A stretch of 15,910 nt of DNA from CAZIMM01 sp964540415 (lineage in GTDB: Bacteria > Bacillota > Clostridia > Oscillospirales > Acutalibacteraceae): contig CAZIMM010000048.1 in assembly GCA_964540415.1 (NCBI GenBank), forward strand, positions 1-15,910, read 5' to 3'. Position 1 is the stretch's first letter. Each line of letters opens with the position of its first letter. Below the pieces are notes generated by a model that saw nothing but the letters and a program-made list of their open reading frames with translations, was not told the origin of the DNA and did not search any database. Shown piece after piece: positions 1-6,946 of this stretch. A program made the translations under genes and the position numbers.

Positions 1-314
1 TATCTCATTGAAAAGCTCTGTGCAAGACGAACCATCGCGTCATAAACCGAAGCGTCGCCGTGAGGATGGTATCTGCCGAGAACCGCACCGACTGTGTCCG
101 CGCACTTGCGGTAGGGCTTGTCGGGGTAAAGCGAGTTCTCGAACATAGTGTAGAGTATGCGCCTGTGAACCGGCTTCAGACCGTCGCGCACGTCGGGAAG
201 GGCGCGCGCGGTGATTACCGACATCGAATAGTCGAGAAACGATTTGCGCATCTCACGGTTAATGTCAACATTGATTACTTTTTGATTCTCGTAATTGATT
301 GTTCCCTGTTCCAT
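1..314 (-). CDS. gyrA: DNA gyrase subunit A, N-terminal part (cut by window edge)
   Basis: This is the first 104 codons of the gyrase A subunit, the breakage-reunion subunit of the enzyme that introduces negative supercoils. It runs off the left edge of the window. The frame reads through the family's hallmark N-terminal blocks: LDYSMSVITARALPDVRDGL at residues 28-46, KPVHRRILYTM at 47-57 and RYHPHGDASVYDAMVRLAQ at 81-99. The catalytic tyrosine lies beyond the edge. The ATG at 314 has AAAGGA a little over 10 bases upstream. At the position of E. coli Ser83 there is Ala88, with Ser89 next and Asp92 at the Asp87 position, as in mycobacteria. The gene follows lysC by 34 bases on the same strand. 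ParC is the alternative, but the motifs fit GyrA better. Confidence 0.93.
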   Translation of the reverse strand, partial: MEQGTINYENQKVINVDINREMRKSFLDYSMSVITARALPDVRDGLKPVHRRILYTMFENSLYPDKPYRKCADTVGAVLGRYHPHGDASVYDAMVRLAQSFSMR

Positions 315-333
315 TTGAAATTAATCCTTTCGT

Positions 334-348
334 GCGTATCAAATACGC
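334..348 (-). other. Perfect short inverted repeat between lysC and gyrA
   Basis: GCGTAT and ATACGC flank a three-base loop, giving a perfect 6-bp stem. It starts directly after the lysC stop codon (349-351) and ends about 20 bases before the gyrA start, just upstream of its ribosome site. No T-run follows on the minus strand, so it does not look like an intrinsic terminator. It could be an RNA processing or stability element, or chance. Confidence 0.35.
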
Positions 349-1560
349 TCAGTCCTCGGGGAAGAAGGCCCTGTGAACTGCGGAAACTGCCTTGTCTGCA
401 TCGGCAATGTCAATAAGAACCGATATCTTTATCTCGCTTGTGGAGATCATCTGAATGTTTATGTTTGAATCAAACAGAGCCTCAAACATTTTGGAGGCAG
501 TGCCGGGATGAGATTCCATGCCTGCGCCGACAACGGAGATCTTTGCAACGTTCAGGTCACTGATAATCTCAAGGTCGCGGACAATTTCAAGCGAATCGCG
601 CAGAGTGTTCACTGCAAGCTCGGCGTTTGCGCGGCCGACGGTGAACGAGATGTCCTTTGTGCCGTCGCGCCCGACCGACTGAAGAATGATGTCCACATTG
701 ATGTTCTTTGCCGCAAGCTTGCTGAAAATTTTGAAAGCGATGCCCGGAACATCGGCAACGCCGATAATTGAAATCCTGGCGGTATCGGTGTCCTTTGTCA
801 CACCTCTGATAAGCATTTTCTCCATTGTGGAAGCCTCCTTAACAATTGTGCCGGGAACTCTTTTCAGGCTCGACAGCACCTCAATTTCAACATTGTATTT
901 TTTGGCCATTTCAACCGAACGGTTGTTGAGTACCTGAGCGCCGAGGGTTGCAAGCTCAAGCATTTCATCGTAAGTGATGTCCTTAAGCTTCTTTGCGTTT
1001 TGAACTTTCCTCGGGTCGGCGGTATAAACACCTTCAACGTCGGTGTAAATCTGGCAGCGGTCCGCGTGCAGGGCTGCAGCAATTGCAACAGCGCTCGTGT
1101 CCGAGCCTCCTCTGCCGAGTGTGGTGACGTCGTCATATTTGTTGATCCCCTGGAAGCCCGCAACAACAACAATGTTTTTCTTTGCAAGCTCCGCCTTGAT
1201 TCTGTCGGGGCGGACAACCTTGATTCTCGCACTGCCGTATGACGAGTTTGTGCGGAAGCCTGCCTGCCAGCCGAGCAGAGACACAGCCGGGCAGCCCAGC
1301 GAGTCAAGAGCCATCGCAAGCAGTGAGCAGGAGATCTGCTCGCCTGCCGCAAGAAGCATATCCATCTCGCGCTTTGAGCCGTTTGAGTTGATTTCCTTTG
1401 CTTTTGCAATCAAATCGTCCGTGGTGTCACCCTGTGCGGAAACCACAACGACCACGTCGTTCCCCGCACGGTATGTGTCCGCGACAATTGAGGCGACGTT
1501 TGCAACTCTTTGCGCGTTTGCAACCGAGCTGCCTCCGAATTTTTGAACTATCAGTGCCAT
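349..1560 (-). CDS. lysC: Aspartate kinase (LysC type, with C-terminal ACT pair)
   Basis: This enzyme phosphorylates L-aspartate to aspartyl-4-phosphate, the first step toward lysine, threonine and methionine. The 403 residues match the usual length of monofunctional Gram-positive aspartokinases (about 400). The amino-acid-kinase domain carries KFGGSSV at residues 7-13, TLGRGGSDTSAVA at 147-159 and YTDVEGVYTADPR at 172-184. Two ACT regulatory domains follow, at roughly 258-330 and 335-403, and typically bind lysine and/or threonine. The ATG at 1560 has AAAGGG upstream. The gene lies 28 bases after hom and 34 bases before gyrA, all on the minus strand. Codon 246 is an ATG with a near-ideal ribosome site, which suggests that a free regulatory chain is also made (see 823-840). 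Enzyme identity is near certain; which amino acid inhibits it cannot be read. Confidence 0.96.
   Translation of the reverse strand: MALIVQKFGGSSVANAQRVANVASIVADTYRAGNDVVVVVSAQGDTTDDLIAKAKEINSNGSKREMDMLLAAGEQISCSLLAMALDSLGCPAVSLLGWQAGFRTNSSYGSARIKVVRPDRIKAELAKKNIVVVAGFQGINKYDDVTTLGRGGSDTSAVAIAAALHADRCQIYTDVEGVYTADPRKVQNAKKLKDITYDEMLELATLGAQVLNNRSVEMAKKYNVEIEVLSSLKRVPGTIVKEASTMEKMLIRGVTKDTDTARISIIGVADVPGIAFKIFSKLAAKNINVDIILQSVGRDGTKDISFTVGRANAELAVNTLRDSLEIVRDLEIISDLNVAKISVVGAGMESHPGTASKMFEALFDSNINIQMISTSEIKISVLIDIADADKAVSAVHRAFFPED
823..840 (-). promoter_or_regulatory. Internal ribosome site and start inside lysC (beta-subunit start)
   Basis: On the minus strand AAGGAGG (834-840) sits 8 bases upstream of an in-frame ATG (825-823), which is codon 246 of lysC. 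Starting here would give a 158-residue protein made of the two ACT domains only (349-825). From memory, the B. subtilis aspartokinase II gene makes its beta subunit from an internal start at the same codon number. The ribosome site is seen in the sequence; use of the start is inferred. Confidence 0.7.
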
Positions 1561-1588
1561 TATCCCAATCCCTTTCGGTTCAATAATC

Positions 1589-2827
1589 TCAATAATCGGT
1601 TATTCTGATAACCGAGCCCGCCTGTGCTCCCGAGAGCTTTTCCTCAAGCTCGTTGAAACGGCGGCGAGTAATGCTTTGCGTAACAAAGGCGTATTCGTCT
1701 TCGGCAGCGCCGTCATAGCTCAGAACCTTGACCTCGCCGAACAGCTCGGAAACGCTTTGCTTTGCCGCTTTCATGTCTGTGCAGACAAGCCTGACGAAAA
1801 ACGGATTTTTGATGTCAAGCGGGTCAATGACATAATCCTCAACGCTCTCGCTCCAGCCGAAGAACTTGCGGAGCTTGACGTGCTTTGCGCAGTCGATGAT
1901 ATCAGCCACAACGGCGCTCGCGGTCGGCATCTTTCCGGCGCCCCTGCCGTAAAACACAACGTCGCCGATTGCGTCGCCCCGCACAAGGATGGAGTTGAAA
2001 ACATCGTCAACTCCCGCAAGCTGGCTGTGCGCCTGAACAAACGAGGGGGCAACCGTTGCGGAAATTCTGCCGTCGCCGTAACGCTGGGCGTTTGCAATCA
2101 GCTTAATTACTCCGCCCCATGCAGAGGCGTATTTGACATCGGCAAGAGTAATTTTTGTGATGCCCTCGGTGCTCACCGATTTCGGATAAACATGGCTGCC
2201 GAAGCAGAGAGAGGCAAGAATGCAGATTTTTCTGCAGGCATCCGTTCCTTCAACGTCCGCCGCGGGATTGCGCTCTGCATAACCGAGCTTCTGCGCGAGA
2301 GCAAGCGCGTCGTCGAAATTCATGCTCTCGTTTATCATCTTTGTGAGAATAAAGTTTGTTGTTCCGTTGAGTATGCCTGCAATTTCATCAATTTCATTTG
2401 CCGCAAGGCACTGGGTAATCGGACGGATAATCGGGATTCCGCCGCCGACGCTTGCCTCAAACAGAAAATTTACGTTATTTTTCTGAGCGATGTTGAGCAG
2501 TTCAAACCCTTTTTCGGCGACAAGCTCTTTGTTGGAGGTGACAACGCTCTTTCCGGCATTAAGACAAGAGGAGACAAATTCGAACGCGGGGTGCAGGCCG
2601 CCCATGGTTTCAACAACGATTCCGACTTCCTCGTCCTCCAATATATCTTCGAATTTTTTTGTGAATATTTTCTCATTCTCGTCACCGGGGAAATCACGAA
2701 GGTCAAGAATGTGAGTAAGCTGCAGCGAATCCTGCATGCTTTTTTTGACGATGTGCTCGTGATTCTTACTGAGAAGCTCGGCGACGCCCGAACCGACAAC
2801 GCCGTAGCCCATTATTGCAACATTCAT
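1589..2827 (-). CDS. hom: Homoserine dehydrogenase (with C-terminal ACT domain)
   Basis: This enzyme reduces L-aspartate semialdehyde to homoserine with NAD(P)H, the branch step to threonine and methionine. The 412 residues fit the monofunctional bacterial form. The Rossmann glycines are G7, G9 and G12 in GYGVVG. The nucleotide-domain block TSNKELVAEKG is at 97-107, and the catalytic domain has EASVGGGIPIIRPI at 124-137 and ILNGTTNFI at 152-160. The acid and lysine expected at the active site are D196 and K200 in DVEGTDACRK. A C-terminal ACT-like region (about 342-412) is the probable feedback site for threonine. The ATG at 2827 has GAGAGAGG upstream. The gene is first in the hom-lysC-gyrA run. 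The leader is too short to hold a lysine riboswitch or T-box. Confidence 0.95.
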   Translation of the reverse strand: MNVAIMGYGVVGSGVAELLSKNHEHIVKKSMQDSLQLTHILDLRDFPGDENEKIFTKKFEDILEDEEVGIVVETMGGLHPAFEFVSSCLNAGKSVVTSNKELVAEKGFELLNIAQKNNVNFLFEASVGGGIPIIRPITQCLAANEIDEIAGILNGTTNFILTKMINESMNFDDALALAQKLGYAERNPAADVEGTDACRKICILASLCFGSHVYPKSVSTEGITKITLADVKYASAWGGVIKLIANAQRYGDGRISATVAPSFVQAHSQLAGVDDVFNSILVRGDAIGDVVFYGRGAGKMPTASAVVADIIDCAKHVKLRKFFGWSESVEDYVIDPLDIKNPFFVRLVCTDMKAAKQSVSELFGEVKVLSYDGAAEDEYAFVTQSITRRRFNELEEKLSGAQAGSVIRITDY

Positions 2828-2860
2828 GTATTATACCTCTCTCATATTGTTAACTGAAGT

Positions 2861-2889
2861 ATTATAACACATTATGTTTATATAATAAA
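2861..2889 (-). promoter_or_regulatory. Extended -10 promoter for hom-lysC
   Basis: On the minus strand TATAAT lies at 2866-2861, preceded by TG plus one base, which makes an extended -10. At 17 bases spacing the -35 position (2884-2889) reads TTTATT, a weak match. An extended -10 tolerates this. Transcription would start near 2854, leaving a leader of only about 25-30 bases before the hom ATG at 2827. Confidence 0.55.
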
Positions 2890-2971
2890 GGGTAAATCGA
2901 AAGATTTTTACAGTAATTTTGTCCTGTTTCTTATGCAAAACTAAAAAGTTTTTTAATTTTTCCGTATTAAA

Positions 2972-3000
2972 TTGTATTTTGCACAACAATAGTATATAAT
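2972..3000 (+). promoter_or_regulatory. Sigma-A type promoter for the 3067-10832 gene run
   Basis: TTGTAT (2972-2977) and a consensus TATAAT (2995-3000) are separated by exactly 17 bases, in the AT-rich gap between divergent genes. The start site would be near 3007, giving a leader of about 60 bases. GAGGAGG (3054-3060) is correctly placed before the ATG at 3067. Confidence 0.7.
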
Positions 3001-3066
3001 ATGAACTTACGAATACCCGGGTGAAGTTCTGCAACCTTCAAAATATCAAAGTCGAGGAGGCGTGAA

Positions 3067-4314
3067 ATGAAAGCACTGTATTCGGTTGAGAGAAAACGCA
3101 GATTCATCATTAACACTGTGTTTTTTGCAATAATCATCGGCGTTTTTTATCTTTTCATGAAGTATGCGTTTTGGACGGTTTTCCCCTTCCTCTTTGCAGC
3201 CTTCATTGCAATTGTTTTGCAAAAGCCCGTCAACTATATCACCCGAAAGACACCTTTGAAAAAAGGCCCCGTTTCGGTTATGATTGTGTTGCTCATATTT
3301 GCGGTGCTGCTGTTCGTAATCGGTCTTGCGGGAACGAAAATTGTCTCCGAGGTAAAGGGCTTTATCAATTATCTGTTCACAACATTCGAAAACATACCCG
3401 CTCTCATTGAATCGTTCAGAACATGGTGCATTGATTTTGTTGATTTCCTGCCGGATACTCTTGAAAAAACTGTAGACCAGAGCATCAACAGCCTGTTTGA
3501 CAAACTCGCGCTGAGCTTCGCGGAGGAAACCGCGGTTGATGTGGCCGGCCAGACGGCGGCGTCCGCAGAACTCGGAGGAAACTTCAATTTTTCGTGGCTG
3601 ACAACTCCGATAAGCGGCGTTATTTCAACTGCAAAGCAGATTCCGAGCATCCTGATTGCCTGTGTGGTCAGCGTGATTGCAAGCTGCTTCATCACCTCCG
3701 ATTATGACCGTATTGTCGGCTTTATCAAGCGTCAGGTGTCCGATGAAAACCGCTCAACGCTTTCAAAAACCAAAAGCCTGACTCTTGCAACGCTCAAAAA
3801 AATGGCAAGGGCATACTGCATTATCATATTCATCACCTTCTGCGAAATGTCAATCGGCCTCACGGTGCTCAAGCTCATCGGAGTTTACACCGCCGGCTAC
3901 ATTCCGATAATCGCCGCCATAATCGCCGTTGTGGACATTCTGCCGATTCTCGGCACCGGCACGATACTGATTCCGTGGTCAATTGTTTCGCTGGTTATGG
4001 GAGACATCGGAATGGGCATCGGAATCATCATAATTTACGTTTCGATTTCCGTGCTGAGGCAGTTTATTGAGCCCCGCATGGTGGCAGGTCAGCTCGGTTT
4101 GCCTCCGATTGCAACACTCATTGGAATGTATATAGGTTTAAAGACTCTGGGAGTCATAGGAATGTTCATGTTCCCGATAATAATCACCGTGGTCAAGGTT
4201 CTAAACGACGACGGAGTTATAAAAGTATGGAAGGTCCCCGAAGCAAAGGACACGCCGGCTGCCGTAAAACGCAAATCCAAAACTAAGCCGGCAGTCAAGG
4301 AGGAGAAAAAATAG
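3067..4314 (+). CDS. AI-2E family membrane protein, YtvI-like
   Basis: This 415-residue polytopic protein belongs to the AI-2E/PerM permease superfamily, most like the Firmicute YtvI subgroup named for its presence in spore formers. Hydrophobic pairs at about 13-50 and 69-90 are followed by a non-hydrophobic middle region (about 92-175), then a cluster of membrane segments from 192 to 380. The family's conserved C-terminal region is clear: DILPILGTGTILIPW at 290-304, and a block from RQFIEPRMV (331) through GLPPIATLIGMYIGLKTLG (344-362). The tail from about 391 is rich in Lys and Pro and is probably cytoplasmic. The substrate is not known; the family includes proposed signal or ion exporters. 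GAGGAGG lies 6 bases before the ATG. The stop codon overlaps the GTG start of the next gene by one base, and the next gene's ribosome site (4297-4303) is inside this gene. Confidence 0.88.
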   Translation: MKALYSVERKRRFIINTVFFAIIIGVFYLFMKYAFWTVFPFLFAAFIAIVLQKPVNYITRKTPLKKGPVSVMIVLLIFAVLLFVIGLAGTKIVSEVKGFINYLFTTFENIPALIESFRTWCIDFVDFLPDTLEKTVDQSINSLFDKLALSFAEETAVDVAGQTAASAELGGNFNFSWLTTPISGVISTAKQIPSILIACVVSVIASCFITSDYDRIVGFIKRQVSDENRSTLSKTKSLTLATLKKMARAYCIIIFITFCEMSIGLTVLKLIGVYTAGYIPIIAAIIAVVDILPILGTGTILIPWSIVSLVMGDIGMGIGIIIIYVSISVLRQFIEPRMVAGQLGLPPIATLIGMYIGLKTLGVIGMFMFPIIITVVKVLNDDGVIKVWKVPEAKDTPAAVKRKSKTKPAVKEEKK

Positions 4315-5024
4315 TGGGAAAAATCATCGAGTTGAACAATCTCAGCAAGTCTTACGGAAGGAATCTTGTTCTGGACAATATCACCCTGAGCTATGAAGAG
4401 GGACAGATAATCGGACTTCTCGGCCCGAACGGCTGCGGAAAGACATCTCTCATCAAAATTATTACCGGGTTGATTCACGACTACACCGGCGAGGTGCTTG
4501 TTGACGGTCATGTTCCCGGACCTTACACAAAAGAGCACGTTGCATACCTGCCGGAAAGGACATATCTTGCAGACTGGATGACCCCGGCGCACGCCATTGA
4601 CTATTTTGCCGATTTCTTCGTTGATTTTGACAAGCCGAAGGCGCTCGACATGGTAAGGGCTTTCGACCTCAACCCAAAGCAAAAGCTCAAAACAATGTCA
4701 AAGGGTATGCAGGAAAAGCTTCAGCTTGCAATTGTCATGTGCCGCAAATCAAAGCTCTATGTGCTCGACGAGCCCATGGGCGGCGTTGACCCGGCGGCAA
4801 GGAGCGCCATCCTTGATTTTATTATGACAAACTATGCACAGCATTCAACGGTTCTCATTTCAACCCACCTCATTCACGATGTTGAGCGCATCTTCAATTC
4901 AGTTCTCATGATCGGCAAGGGTCATGTGCTTGTCAACACGAGCGTGAATGAAATCAGGCAGGGTGGGAAATCGGTTGAGGACGTATTTCAGGAGGTGTTC
5001 AAATTTGACTGGCAAACTAATTAA
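4314..5024 (+). CDS. ABC transporter ATP-binding protein (ABC-2 exporter type)
   Basis: This 236-residue nucleotide-binding subunit energises the membrane protein encoded next. Walker A is GPNGCGKTS at 37-45 and the signature is MSKGMQ at 128-133, the SKGM variant common in ABC-2 exporters. Walker B is LYVLDEP at 148-154 with catalytic E153, the D-loop GGVDPAAR is at 156-163, and the switch histidine is H185. At the Q-loop the sequence is LPER, with Glu in place of Gln, which is also common in this exporter group. The start is GTG at 4314, 10 bases after AAGGAGG, overlapping the previous stop by one base (TAGTG). The 3' end overlaps the permease gene by 20 bases. The substrate is unknown; export of a peptide, lipid or drug are the usual options. 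Confidence 0.92.
   Translation: MGKIIELNNLSKSYGRNLVLDNITLSYEEGQIIGLLGPNGCGKTSLIKIITGLIHDYTGEVLVDGHVPGPYTKEHVAYLPERTYLADWMTPAHAIDYFADFFVDFDKPKALDMVRAFDLNPKQKLKTMSKGMQEKLQLAIVMCRKSKLYVLDEPMGGVDPAARSAILDFIMTNYAQHSTVLISTHLIHDVERIFNSVLMIGKGHVLVNTSVNEIRQGGKSVEDVFQEVFKFDWQTN
4990..5007 (+). promoter_or_regulatory. Ribosome site that fixes a TTG start for the ABC permease
   Basis: AGGAGGTG (4990-4997) is a near-perfect anti-16S match and is followed 7 bases later by TTG (5005-5007) in the permease frame. The reading frame is open further upstream, to 4948, but no comparable ribosome site is seen there and the extra codons lie inside the ATPase gene. TTG at 5005 is therefore the best start, overlapping the ATPase 3' end by 20 bases. 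Confidence 0.8.
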
Positions 5025-5820
5025 GAACGAATTCAAGGCGGGCTTTCATTCAATTGTCAACATTTATCTCGCCGCACTGATAACCACCGCGATTGTCGCG
5101 GTTGCTTTTGCGTTTGACATCCGCTGGATTGTCGCAATCGGAAGCATAGCAATGATATTTGTCGGCATCGCCGTCATTCTTGTGACGATGATTGCGATTA
5201 TCTCCAGCTACTATAAAACACTTTACAGAGACCAGGGTTATCTTTCCTTCACCCTGCCCACAACAAGCGGCAGATTGCTTTTTGCAAAGATTACAGCGGC
5301 GTGCGTGTGGATGCTCATAAGCTATCTCATCTGTGCAGGCATGATTTTTGCAATGACTTCATATGTTTCAACGATTGTCGGGGACGAGGAGGTCGCCGCA
5401 ATCAAAACACTGCTGGCGATGATGAGTATGCTCCCGGACACAGGCACCGTCGTTCAGGTGATTGTTCTCATCGCTCTTTCGCTTTTTGTTCAGATTTCCA
5501 TGTTGGTGGCACAGATTTTCTTTGCTCTCACGCTTTCAAACGTCCGTCCTTTCCAGAGGCAGAACGTGTTCTTCCCCGCAATCATCATTTTTGCGTGCGT
5601 TTTTGCAGTTACGCAGATTATGAACTACATTCTGACCTCCTATGTGCCGCTCTCTCTCCTCATCTCTGCCGAGGGCGTATCATTTTCCGTCTCTCACAGT
5701 ATGAGCGTTGACGGAGGTCTCACCTTCGGACTTGCCGGAATGCTGTTCGGCCTTGTTGTGACGATTATTCTTTCTGTTTGCAACGTCTGGCTGATGAATC
5801 ACAAAATCAACCTCAGATAA
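5005..5820 (+). CDS. ABC-2 type permease subunit
   Basis: This 271-residue membrane protein starts at TTG and is the partner of the ATPase encoded just upstream. It begins with a short cytoplasmic N-terminus (TGKLIKNEFKAGFHSI) that is typical of ABC-2 permeases. About six hydrophobic segments follow, near residues 15-37, 41-66, 95-120, 148-175, 184-212 and 235-262. The loop after segment 2, with YYKTLYRDQGYLSFTLPTT near 69-87, resembles the cytoplasmic coupling loop seen in this family. Translational coupling by overlap with the ATPase supports a two-gene transporter. The membrane pore is probably a homodimer, because no second permease gene is present. The substrate cannot be read from the sequence. 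Confidence 0.85.
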   Translation: MTGKLIKNEFKAGFHSIVNIYLAALITTAIVAVAFAFDIRWIVAIGSIAMIFVGIAVILVTMIAIISSYYKTLYRDQGYLSFTLPTTSGRLLFAKITAACVWMLISYLICAGMIFAMTSYVSTIVGDEEVAAIKTLLAMMSMLPDTGTVVQVIVLIALSLFVQISMLVAQIFFALTLSNVRPFQRQNVFFPAIIIFACVFAVTQIMNYILTSYVPLSLLISAEGVSFSVSHSMSVDGGLTFGLAGMLFGLVVTIILSVCNVWLMNHKINLR

Positions 5821-5842
5821 ATATAAAGGAACGGTACGTTTT

Positions 5843-6913
5843 ATGCAAAAATGGACTGCGGCCGCTTTGAGCCTTGCAGTGTGTATGTGTGTTGTTTTTT
5901 CATCCGCGCTCCCGTGCCTTGCCTGGGGCATGCCCGATGCCGCCTCTCCGGAGGAAGGAACGGTCTCATGCTCGGCGGCAGTAAGCGATGCAGCCTCCGC
6001 AGAGGAGGCAATAGCGGACGGAGTACGGGCTGTAAGCATTGAAGCCGAGGACGGATTGTCTCTCGAACCGCTGTTTAAGGTGTGCGAGGGAAAAACACTC
6101 GTGATTGTTGACTGCGCCCCGGAACAGGCTGATTACGTTTACGCACAGGCTGTTGAAAGCGGAGCGGATTCCTTCGTTTATCTTCGCATTCACGACTCTG
6201 CTTCAAAGGTCATCAAGTGGGCGGATTCATTCGACTCCGCTCCGGGACTGGTAGGCTACTATAAAGGCAACATCATTTTTTCCGCCGTCAACTGCGTGCG
6301 AAAGTTCAGCGAGGCGGCAAGCAGCGGAATTGCCAGGGTGTTGGCCGTCAACTTGCAGACAAAGAATCCTTACGGCGTGATTTTTCATTCGACCTTCCGG
6401 TTCGGAATCAAGAATTGCGGACTTGAGCTGATGTTTTCAACAGCCCGCACGGATATCTCTGCGGAGCGCCCGGACAACAGACAGGGCTGGGATGAGCTCG
6501 TCTCCCGTGGTTACTCTTTTATTGAAACGGCATATCCCGGAGATTTTGCCGAATACGCTGAGGACAACGCCGGGGAACGGGCAAAGCTCCGTACCTCTCT
6601 TGAAAAGGCGGATGCGGCGTTTGCCCACACAGCGTCATATTCTCTGAACAGCTCAACCCGCTTTTCGGAGGCCGAAAAAACGGCGGAAGCGCTGCTCGGA
6701 GGCAAGGCTTCAAACACTCAGCTTTATAACGCGCGCTGCGAGCTTGACTCTGCCGCCGCGGGACTGGAGCTGGTCGGGGATGTGAATCAGAAGGGCGAGT
6801 TCGCCGTGACTCCCGGCAGGGTGGTTGCAATCGTTTTCGGCGCGGGGCTTGTGCTTGCGGGTCAGTTATATGTGCGCAAAAAGCGCGCGATAAAAAAACA
6901 GCAATCGGTGTAA
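5843..6913 (+). CDS. Secreted, membrane-anchored GDPD-like TIM-barrel protein, probably not catalytic
   Basis: This 356-residue protein has a signal peptide (about 1-27, ending CLA before W28) and a C-terminal membrane helix (about 325-345) followed by a basic tail. Most of it should lie outside the membrane. The region at about 50-240 reads like a shortened glycerophosphodiester phosphodiesterase barrel. GVRAVSIEAEDG (60-71) resembles the E-x-D strand, LFKVCEGKTLVIVD (77-90) the next strand, and GWDELVSRGYSFIETAYPG (215-233) the C-terminal strand that normally reads 'TDYP'. The N-terminal His-Arg pair and the segment holding the second catalytic His are absent, so hydrolysis is doubtful. Residues 247-310 look like a FIVAR-type helical repeat common in Gram-positive surface proteins. 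AAAGGA lies 12 bases before the ATG, and the gene starts 22 bases after the permease. The domain match is from reading only and is uncertain. Confidence 0.6.
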   Translation: MQKWTAAALSLAVCMCVVFSSALPCLAWGMPDAASPEEGTVSCSAAVSDAASAEEAIADGVRAVSIEAEDGLSLEPLFKVCEGKTLVIVDCAPEQADYVYAQAVESGADSFVYLRIHDSASKVIKWADSFDSAPGLVGYYKGNIIFSAVNCVRKFSEAASSGIARVLAVNLQTKNPYGVIFHSTFRFGIKNCGLELMFSTARTDISAERPDNRQGWDELVSRGYSFIETAYPGDFAEYAEDNAGERAKLRTSLEKADAAFAHTASYSLNSSTRFSEAEKTAEALLGGKASNTQLYNARCELDSAAAGLELVGDVNQKGEFAVTPGRVVAIVFGAGLVLAGQLYVRKKRAIKKQQSV

Positions 6914-6946
6914 ACCGATAAGTATATTAAAGGAAAGTGTTGCGTT

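Noticed and set aside
864..1409. A 181-codon minus-strand frame overlapping lysC in another frame
   Set aside because: It lies wholly within the conserved lysC kinase domain and its translation is rich in Arg, Ser and Thr without any recognisable motif.
1676..2857. A 393-codon open frame on the plus strand, antisense to hom
   Set aside because: It mirrors the hom coding frame and shows no known motif, while hom on the other strand is clearly conserved. It also has no good ribosome site.
2831..3034. A 67-codon minus-strand frame upstream of hom
   Set aside because: It covers the AT-rich gap that holds both divergent promoters, and its composition (many Ile, Lys, Asn, Tyr, Phe) is what AT-rich noncoding DNA gives.
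3012..3035. Small hairpin TGAAG...CTTCA in the leader of the YtvI-like gene
   Set aside because: It has only five pairs with a nine-base loop and no matching riboswitch or T-box features.
4089..4682. A 197-codon minus-strand frame across the YtvI-like/ABC junction
   Set aside because: It is antisense to two well-supported genes, including the Walker A region, and has no supporting motif.
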